Below the pieces are notes generated by a model. It was given only the letters and a program-made list of their open reading frames with translations, was not told the origin of the DNA and ran no database searches. A stretch of 64,000 bases of DNA from Streptomyces sp. CA-210063 (lineage in GTDB: Bacteria > Actinomycetota > Actinomycetes > Streptomycetales > Streptomycetaceae), in contig NZ_CP102512.1 of the NCBI RefSeq assembly GCF_024612015.1, positions 4,464,001 to 4,528,000 of the forward strand, given 5' to 3'. Each line of letters begins with the position of its first letter. Position 1 is the first letter of the stretch. The position numbers and the translations under genes were made by a program. Shown here piece after piece: positions 29,964 through 38,700 of this stretch.

Positions 29964-31208
29964 TCAGTTCGCGGACTCGGATCCGGCGACGGCCGTCGCC
30001 GGCACCCGCCCGAGCGCGGTCACCACGAGGGCGCCCAGCGCCAGCGCGCCGCCCAGCCACAGCACCGACCGGGTGCCGAAGCCGTCCACCGCGAGGCCGC
30101 CCACCAAGGCGCCCAGGGCGATCGCCCCGTTGAACGCACCCACGAACAGGGAGGTCACACCCTCCCGGGCCTTCGGGGCGGCAAGGGCCAGCCAGGTCTG
30201 GGTGCTCACCGACACACCGCCGTAGGCCAGGCCCCACACCACCAGCAGGATCGCCGCACCCGCCACGGACAACCCGAGCAACGGCACCAGCAGCACGGAG
30301 GCGGCCAGCGCGACGCTGATCACCAGCAGAGTGCCGCGGACCGACCGGTTCACCCAGGCGCCGACCGCGAAGTTGCCCGTGATACCAGCGATTCCGTAGA
30401 CCAGCAGCAACGTGCCGATCATCGAGGCCCCGACGCCCGAGACCTCCTCCAGGACCGGCCGTACGTAGGTGTACGCGGCGAAGTGGCCGGTCACCAGCAG
30501 GGCCACCACCGCGAGCCCGGTGGCCACCCGGGTGTTGCCGAACAGTCGCATCACACCGCCCAGCGCGACCGCCTCCTCGGCGGGCAGCGGCGGCAGCAGC
30601 ACGGCCATGGCCACGGCCACGAGCAGCGCCAGTCCGCCGATGGCGATGAACGCCTCACGCCAGCCCGCCAGTTCACCGATGTACGCACCGGCCGGCACGC
30701 CCACCACCGAGGCGATGGCGATACCGCTGAAGATCATGGAGGTGGCCGGCCCGATGGACGTGGCCGGGACCAGCCGCACCCCCAGACCGCCGGCGAGCGA
30801 CCAGACGCCGCCCATTCCGATGCCGACCAGCACGCGGGCCACCATCATGACCGCGAAGTTCGGTGACCAGGCGGCCAGTACGTTGGCCGCCGCCAGCAGC
30901 ACCATCAGGGAACAGAGGACCAGGCGCCGGTCGGCCCGGCCCACCGCCGCGGTGATCAGCGGTGCGGAGAACGCGCCGACCAGGCCCGTGACGGTGAGCG
31001 TCAGCCCGGCCGTGCCCTCGCTCACGCCCAGCGAACCACTGATGGGGGTGAGCAGGCCCACCGGCATCATTTCGGACGTGACCACGGTGAAGGTGCCGGC
31101 CGCCACGGCCACCACCGCGGGCCAGCCGCCTCTCGCGGCCCTCTTCGGTGCGGGCGCGTCTACGGACAGGTCGTCAACTTTTGCCATGGCTTCAGCCAAC
31201 TCGGCCAC
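29964..31208 (-). CDS. MFS transporter, DHA1-type drug exporter
   Basis: This is a 414-residue protein with about twelve hydrophobic segments. The AGWREAFIAIG segment and the motif-A-like GRADRRLVLCSLMVLLA loop between helices 2 and 3 are typical of DHA1/AraJ/SotB efflux proteins. The listed start is GTG 31208. ATG 31187 (seven codons later, MAKVDD) is at least as plausible, since neither has a strong ribosome site. It is divergent from the LysR gene with 111 bp between, the classic arrangement of a LysR-controlled efflux gene. It could export the peptide or an intermediate. A perfect palindrome follows its stop. Confidence 0.88.
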   Translation of the reverse strand: MAELAEAMAKVDDLSVDAPAPKRAARGGWPAVVAVAAGTFTVVTSEMMPVGLLTPISGSLGVSEGTAGLTLTVTGLVGAFSAPLITAAVGRADRRLVLCSLMVLLAAANVLAAWSPNFAVMMVARVLVGIGMGGVWSLAGGLGVRLVPATSIGPATSMIFSGIAIASVVGVPAGAYIGELAGWREAFIAIGGLALLVAVAMAVLLPPLPAEEAVALGGVMRLFGNTRVATGLAVVALLVTGHFAAYTYVRPVLEEVSGVGASMIGTLLLVYGIAGITGNFAVGAWVNRSVRGTLLVISVALAASVLLVPLLGLSVAGAAILLVVWGLAYGGVSVSTQTWLALAAPKAREGVTSLFVGAFNGAIALGALVGGLAVDGFGTRSVLWLGGALALGALVVTALGRVPATAVAGSESAN

Positions 31209-31319
31209 CCGGAGCGGAACAAGCGCGAAGTTCTCATGCTTCCATAAGGTGGGCTAATCGAACGACGGCGGTGGACCATACGTGGACCGCGCGCCGAACC
31301 GGCCGGGCGGAGGGGGCAC

Positions 31320-32258
31320 ATGATGGCGGTCACGGGACCGGGAGGCACCGGCGAGGAGCGGGCACCGGCGAGCACGGTGGAGATCCGTGAGCTGGAGTGC
31401 TTCCTGATCCTCGCGGAGGAACTGCACTTCGGGCGGACCGGCGAACGCCTGTATGTGTCCCAGGGCCGGGTCAGTCAGCTGATCCGCTCCCTGGAGCAGC
31501 GCATCGGCGCCCGTCTGGCGGACCGCACCAGTCGGCGGGTGCGGCTCACCCCGCTCGGCGAGGACTTCCTCGACGCCCTGCGCCCCGCCTACGCCGCACT
31601 GCGCGACACCGTCGAGAACGCCCGGGCGGCGGCTCTCGGGGTCAGCGGGCCGCTGCGGATCGGGTTCCAGGGGGTCATGGGGTACGGGTTCATGGAGGTG
31701 GTCGCGAAGTTCGAAGACCGGTACCCCGGCTGCCCCACCCGGATCACCGAACTGCCGCTCTCCGACCCCTTCGGGTCGCTGCACCGCGACGAGGTGGACA
31801 CCGCGGTGGTGTTGTTGCCGGTCGAGGAGCCGACGCTCGTGCTCGGGCGGGTCTTCTCCCGCCAGCCGCAGTATCTGGCGGTCTCCCACAGGCACTTGTT
31901 CGCCACCCGGACCGCCCTGGACGCCGAGGACCTGGCCACGACACCGCTCGTCGGCGTGGCCGCCCCGGCGCCGGACTACTGGCGCGAGGTGCAGGCACCC
32001 ACCCGCACCCCGTCCGGCACGCCGGTGCCGCAGGGACCGGCGGTCGGCACCCTCCAGGAAGGGCTCTCACTGGTGGCGGCCAATCGGGGCGTGATGCTGC
32101 TGTGCCACCCCACCACCGAGTACCACAGCCGCCGGGACGTGGCATACATCCCGGTGACCGGCCTCCCCGACTCCGCACTCGGCCTCGTCTGGCGCGGCGA
32201 CCGCGAGAACGCCCGGGTCCGCGCCTTCGCCGACGCGGTGGGCGACGCTCTGGTCTAG
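31320..32258 (+). CDS. LysR-family transcriptional regulator
   Basis: At 312 residues, it has an N-terminal winged HTH (IRELECFLILAEELHFGRTGERLYVSQGRVSQLIRSLE) and a LysR substrate-binding domain starting near LRIGFQGVMGYGFMEVV. ATG 31320 follows GGAGGG. The gene is divergent from the MFS exporter gene and probably controls it and itself from the shared 111-bp gap. I could not pick out a clear T-N11-A site. The stop codon TAG is embedded in the left arm of the long terminator hairpin that follows. Confidence 0.9.
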   Translation: MMAVTGPGGTGEERAPASTVEIRELECFLILAEELHFGRTGERLYVSQGRVSQLIRSLEQRIGARLADRTSRRVRLTPLGEDFLDALRPAYAALRDTVENARAAALGVSGPLRIGFQGVMGYGFMEVVAKFEDRYPGCPTRITELPLSDPFGSLHRDEVDTAVVLLPVEEPTLVLGRVFSRQPQYLAVSHRHLFATRTALDAEDLATTPLVGVAAPAPDYWREVQAPTRTPSGTPVPQGPAVGTLQEGLSLVAANRGVMLLCHPTTEYHSRRDVAYIPVTGLPDSALGLVWRGDRENARVRAFADAVGDALV

Positions 32259-32309
32259 GGCCCTTCTGATGGATCTCCGTGCCGCGGAGATCCATCAGAA
32301 GGGCCCTAG
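32255..32309. terminator. 25-bp perfect inverted repeat overlapping the LysR stop codon
   Basis: The arms at 32255-32279 and 32285-32309 are exactly complementary (25 bp) around a 5-nt loop TGCCG. The left arm begins one base before the TAG stop, so the hairpin starts inside the coding sequence. It insulates NRPS-2 from LysR transcription and, being symmetrical, would act in both directions. Confidence 0.85.
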
Positions 32310-32703
32310 CGTGTCCCCTCATGGTTCTCGGCGTGACCTGCGAAAGGGCGTCCGCAAGAGGCCATTCCCCGGAAACTGTGGGTAATTCAGCGGCGATGGC
32401 TTTCCGTGACGCGCGTCGGCCCGCTTCGTGACTATCGTCACAACTGCCTGCGGTAGGTTGCGCGTTCCGGGCGTGCTCCGCTTTTTCGCCGTCCGGACCA
32501 CTCGATTTCCGCCGTCGCGCAGCGCGCCATTCACACTCCATTAATTTTCGGCGGATTCCCCAAACGGTTCCTACTTGCATGAGTAGTCCGCGCCTACCTG
32601 ACCCGGCAGTGGCTGGTGGTGACGGCATCTGCATACCGTGACTGCGCTTCCGCTTCCCCGAGAGCGATTGCCAGCCGGACGGAAATCGAAGAAAGGAACC
32701 GTT
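32310..32703 (+). promoter_or_regulatory. NRPS-2 leader with CTACT-N6-AGTAG palindrome at 32571-32586
   Basis: No gene is visible in these 394 bp. CTACTTGCATGAGTAG at 32571-32586 is a 16-bp motif whose CTACT/AGTAG arms are identical to the one at 24402-24417. It ends 117 bp before the chosen NRPS-2 start. AAAGGAA at 32692-32698 is the ribosome site. Because the upstream terminator isolates this region, NRPS-2 must have its own promoter here. The segment at 32520-32570 is relatively AT-rich (TTAATTTTCGG). I do not assign -35/-10 boxes. Confidence 0.6.
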
Positions 32704-35700
32704 GTGGCCGCTCGCCGCACCTTCCCGTTAACCACCTACCAACGCGATATCTGGGCTGCCGAATCCCGCTCCCCGAACGACTCCCAATTCAACGTGGTTC
32801 TCGACGAGCAGATCGACGGAAAGGCCGACACCAAGGCCCTGGCCGAGGCGCTGGCACGCACCCTGCGCCGGCACGACGCGTTCCGGCTGCGGTTCGGGGA
32901 GCGGGACGGCGTCCCCTATCAGTGGGTGGCCGGACCGGACGAGGACAGCACGGCGGTGAAGGTCGTGGACCTGTCCGGTGAGCCGGACCCGGCGGCGGCC
33001 TGGCGGCAGTGGCGGGAGAGTTCCTTCACCCGCCCCTTCCCGTTGTTCGACACCCCGCTCCACACCGCCTCCCTCGTCCGCGAGAGCCCCGACGTGCTCC
33101 ACGTCCATGTCAACGCCCACCACCTGATCGTGGACGCCTGGACGCTCAACCACCTCAGCCGCGGCATGTGGGACGAGTACGGGCGGCTGACCGCGGGCCC
33201 CGACGCCGCTGACGCCGCCTCCGACCGCCGACCGGCGCCCTCGTACCGCGCGTTCATCGAGGCCGACGCCGCCTACCGCACCTCCGCGGAGCGCGAAGAG
33301 GACCGTGCCTTCCACCGTGCCGCCCTCGAGGGAGTGGCCCCCGCCCTCTTCCAGCGGTCCCCCGGCCGGGCCGCCCGGGGTGCGCGGCGGCGCGGTCACC
33401 ACACCTTCACCGTCCCCGGCGACATCGTCCGCCGCGTACGTCAGGCGGGAGGCTCGCCCTTCGCGTACGTCACCGCGGCGTTCGCGGCCTACCTGGCGCG
33501 CGTCCACCGCACCGACGAGGTGGTCCTCGGCGTGCCGTTCCTCAACCGGCGCGGCGGCGACGAGCGGGAGACCGCCGGCGAGTTCGCCAACAACCTGCCC
33601 TTGCGCGTCCCCGTTCCCGACGACGCCGGCCTGCACGACCTGGCCGCCGCCGTCCGCGAGCGCACCCGCGCCCTGCGCGACCACGAGCGGCTCGCCCTCG
33701 GCGACATCCTGCGCGACCTGCCCGCCGGAGCGTCCGGCTCGCGGCAACTGTTCGACGTCACCGTGTCGTATCTCCGCTATCCGCGCCCCGAGGCGTTGCC
33801 CGACGCCGAGCGGGACACGGTGATCACCGCCCCGGTCCACGAACAGGACGCGCTGTCCGTGATGATCCGCGCGTTCGACGACGACGCCGACCTGCGCGTG
33901 GACCTCGACTACGCCCGGGACGTCTTCGACGAGGACTTCCCCGTCGAGGCGATGGCCGGCCATCTGACCGAACTCCTGCGCGCCGGTGTCGAGAACGGCG
34001 ACCGCCCCGCCGCCGCCCAGCCCGTGCTGACCGACCCGGAGCGGGAGGACCTGGCGCGCCTCCAGCACGGCCCCACGGTCCCGTACCGCGACGAGGCGAC
34101 CCTCCACGGGCTCTTCGAGGAGCGCGCCGCCCGCACCCCGGACCGGATCGCCGTCACCGCCGCCGACGGAACGGCGGTCAGCTACGCGGAACTCGACGCC
34201 CACGCCAACCGGATCGCCCGCGCCCTGCGCGCCGAGGGCATCGCGCCGGGCGACCGGGTGGCGGTGCTGCTGGAGCGCGGTCCGCACACGCTGCCCGCAC
34301 TGCTCGGTGTCCTGAAGTCCGGTGCCGCGTACGTGCCGGTGGACCCCGGCTACCCGGCCGAACGGATTGCCTTCCTGCTCCAGGACAGCCGCGCCCGGGC
34401 CGTGCTCACCGCCCCCGGCTCACCCGACCCGGACGTCCACGCCGAGGTGCCCGTGATCCGCGCCGACCGGCTCGTCACGTCGGGCTCCGCGGAGCCCGTG
34501 CCCCCCGCCGCGACCTCCCGCGACCTGGCGTACGTCATCTACACCTCCGGCTCCACCGGGCGGCCCAAGGGCGTCATGGTCGAGCACCACTCGGTGGTCA
34601 ACCGGCTGGCCTGGATGCAGGACCGGTACGGCATCAGCGCCGGCGACGTACTGCTGCAGAAGACGCCGGTCTCCTTCGACGTGTCGGTGTGGGAACTGTT
34701 CTGGTGGGCCGTCGAAGGCGCGGAGCTCGCCCTGCTGGAGCCCGGCGGCGAGCGGGACCCGCGCACCATCCTTCGGACCGTGGCCGAACGCCGCGTCACC
34801 ACCCTGCATTTCGTGCCCTCCATGCTGGGCCCGTTCCTCGACCTGCTCGACGACGAACCCGGTCTGCGCACCGAGGCCGCGACCCTGCGCCGGGTCTTCT
34901 GCAGCGGCGAGGCGCTGTCCCCGGCCCGCGTCGAACAGTTCGCCCGGATCTTCGGAGGTACCTCCGGGGCACCGCTGCTGGTCAACCTGTACGGGCCGAC
35001 GGAGGCCACCGTCGACGTGTCGTATCACGACTGCCCCACGACCCCGGGACAGCCGGTGCGGCGGGTGCCCATCGGCCGGCCGGTCGCCAACACCTCCCTG
35101 TACGTGCTCGATCCCCACGGCCGGCCGCAGCCCGTCGGTGTCCCCGGCGAGTTGTGCATCGGCGGCGTCCAGGTCGCGCGCGGCTATCTGGAGCGGCCGG
35201 AACTGACCGCCGAGAAGTTCATCGACGACCCGTTCCGGCCGGGCGGCCGCATGTACCGCACCGGCGACCTCGCGCGGCTCCTCGCCGACGGCTCCCTCGA
35301 GTACCTCGGCCGCATCGACGGCCAGGTGAAGATCCGCGGCAACCGGGTGGAACTGGGCGAGGTGCAGAACGCGCTCGCGTCCGTGCCCGGCGTCCGCGAC
35401 GCGGTCGTCGTGGACCACCGCAGCGACGAGCGCGACACCTTCCTCACCGGGTACTACGTCGCCGACGAGGTCATCGATCCCCTCCACCTGCGGACCGAAC
35501 TGGCGCGCGACCTGCCCGAGTTCATGATCCCGGCGCATTTCGTCCGGATCGGCGCCGTACCGCTCACCCCGAACGGAAAGGCCGACCGGCGCGCCCTGCC
35601 CGCGCCCTCCGTCGCCGGCCCCCTCGGCCCCCGCCCCTACACGGCCCCGCGCGACGCGGTGGAGGAGGCCCTGGCCGCGGTCTGGGCGGAGGTCCTCGGC

Positions 35701-38700
35701 GCCGACCGGGTCGGCGTCCACGACGACTACTTCGCCCTCGGCGGCGACTCGATCCTGATGCTGCGGGTCCGTGCGCTGGCCGAGAGGCGCGGCTACCACG
35801 TCGACCTCAGCGACCTCGTCCGCCACCCCACCATCGCCGAACTCGCCCCGCTCACCAGTGCCGTGGCCGAGACGGACGCGGGGCGCCAGGAGCCGGAACT
35901 CGCGCCCTTCGCGCTGGTCTCCGGAGTGGACCGAGCCCGGCTGGAGGGCCGTGCGGACGCATACCCCGTCAACCGGCTCCAGTTCGGCCTGCTCTACCAC
36001 AGCCGCGTCCAGCAGGACTCGGCCGTCTACCGGGACGTCTTCCGCTACAGCTACGCCATGGCCTGGGACGCGGAGAAGTTCACCACCGCCTTCGAACTGC
36101 TCGTGGCCCGCCACCCGGTGCTGCGCTCCTCCTTCGACCTCGGCGGGTTCTCGGAGCCGCTGCAGATCGTGGACCACCGGGTGGACAGCGCCCTCGACGT
36201 CGTGGACCTGCGGGACCTCCCCGCCGAGCGGGCCGAGGCCGCGATCGCCGCCCATGTCGAGGAGCGCCGCCACCACCCGTACACGTTCGAACGGCCGCCG
36301 CTGTACCACCTGCGGGCCCATGTCCTGCCGGAGAGCGTCGAGCTGGTCTTCAGCTTCCACCACGCCATCCTGGACGGCGGCAGCGTCGCCACTCTCGTAC
36401 GGGAACTCCTCCAGGACTACGCGCACGCCCTCGGCGAGCGCATCGACCCCGTGCCCGGCACCGAAGGGGTCCCGGCCACCGCCCACCATGTGCTCGCCGA
36501 GCGGCGGGCCCTTGAGTCGGCGGAGACCCGCGCCCACTGGCGCCGCTACCTGGAGGGCGCCGCACCGCTCCACCTCGACGGCTTCCGGCCCCACGAAACG
36601 CCGGGCGGCGAGGAGCAGATCACCCGCCGGGTGGACCTTCCGGACGAACTCGTCGCCGCCGTACGGGACTTCTCGCGGGCCCACACCGTGCCGGTGAAGT
36701 CGGTGCTGTTCGCGGCGCACCTGCTCGCCCTGCGGCTCTTCTCCGGCATGGAGGACGTGGTCACCGGCCTGGTCACCCACGGCCGGCCCGAACGGGCGGG
36801 CGCCGAGCGGATGGCGGGGCTCTTCCTGAACACCATGCCGGTACGGCTGGACACAGGCCGCGAGAGCTGGCTCTCGGTCGTGCGCGAGGCGTTCCGTCAG
36901 GAGCAGGAGAGCCACCCGTACCGGCGCTACCCGCTCAGCGCCATCCAGGAGGACCTCGGCGTCACGGTCCTGGACACGGCGTTCAACTACATCCACTTCC
37001 GGCAGCTCGCCGAGGTGTACGCGCTGCCCGGGATCCGCTCGCTGGACTTCCGTACCTGGGAGGAGACCAACTTCGCGCTGCTGGTGAACGCTCTCACCGA
37101 ACCGGACGGCGAGGGGATCTGGCTCCGTCTCGACTACACGGGCCGCACCTTCACCCCTTCGCAGGCGCACCTCTACAGCCACGCCTTCACCGAGATCCTG
37201 CGCCGGGTCGTCGAACGTCCGCAGGCCCCGGTGGACTTCTCCTTCCTCACCGACGACACACCGGCCGCCGCCCCCCGCACGGAAGCGGAGTCGCCGGCCC
37301 CCGATGTCGTGCGGGCCTTCGAAGCCCAGGCCGCCCGGACCCCCCAGGCGACCGCCCTCGTCTTCCAGGGCCGCCGCTGGACGTACGCCGACCTCGACGC
37401 CGCCTCCGACCGCGTGGCCCGGCGGCTGCGGGACCTCGGGACCGTGCCGGGCGACCGGGTGGGCATCGCCATGGAGCGGTCGCCCGACACCGTCGCGGTG
37501 CTGGTCGGCGTGCTGAAAGCGGGCGCCGCCACGGTGCCGCTGGACACGTCGTACCCGAAGGAGCGCATCGCGGCCATGCTGGAGCAGGCCCGCCCCGTCG
37601 CGGTCGTGACCCGGGCGGTGCACGGCACCGGACTGCCGGAGGACGCCCCCGTCGTCACGGCCGCACGGCTGCTCGACCCCGAGGGAGAGGCTTCGGACCG
37701 CGCGCCCCTCACCGGAGGAGCCGGCTCGGACGGCCGGGTTCCGGGCGAGCCGTCCCGGGAGCGGGACTCCGGGTACGCCGAGCCGCTGCCCGTCATCGCC
37801 CCGGACAGCGTGGCGTACCTGCTGTTCACCTCCGGCTCCACGGGAGCGCCCAAGGGCGTGGAGATGCCGCACCGTTCGCTGGCGAACCTCGTCGCCTGGC
37901 AGAACAGCGAGCCCAGCGGGATCGTCGGCGGCGTCACCCTGCAGTACGCGCCGATGAGCTTCGACGTCTCCTTCCAGGAGGTCTTCTCCACGCTCTGCGG
38001 CGGCGGAACGCTCCTGCTGGTCTCCGAGAGCGAGCGCCGCGACCTGCCGGCGCTCCTGCGACTGATGGACCGCGAGGGCGTGGAGCGGCTCTACCTCCCG
38101 TACGTGGCGCTCCAGCAGCTGGCCGAGACGGCCCACGCGCTCGGCACGGTGCCGCGCTCCCTGAAGGCGGTGCTGTCGTCGGGCGAGCAACTGAGGATCA
38201 CCGAGGAGATCCGCGCCCTGTGCGTCGCGCTCCCCGGGGTCATCCTGGAGAACCAGTACGGGCCCACGGAGTCGCATGTCGTGACCCGCTTCACCATGAC
38301 GGGCGACCCGTCGGCCTTCCCGCCGCTGCCGTCGATCGGCACGCCGATCGACGGTGCGGAAGTGCTGGTCCTCGACGAGCGGATGCGGCTCGTGCCGCCC
38401 GGTGTGAAGGGTGAGATCCACCTCGGCGGGACATGCCTGGCGCACGGGTACGCGGGCCGGCCGGACCTGACCGACGAGCGGTTCGTGCCCCGTCCCGAGG
38501 GACTGCCCGGAGGTGCCCCGGGCGACCGGCTGTACCGCACCGGCGACCTGGGCTTCGTCCTGCCCGACGGCTCGATCGTGTGCACCGGCCGCTCCGACTC
38601 CCAGGTCAAGGTGCGCGGCTTCCGCGTGGAACCGGCGGAGGTGGAGATCGCCCTCACCCGGTTCACCGCCGACCACCCGGGTCTGACCGAGGCGGCGGTG

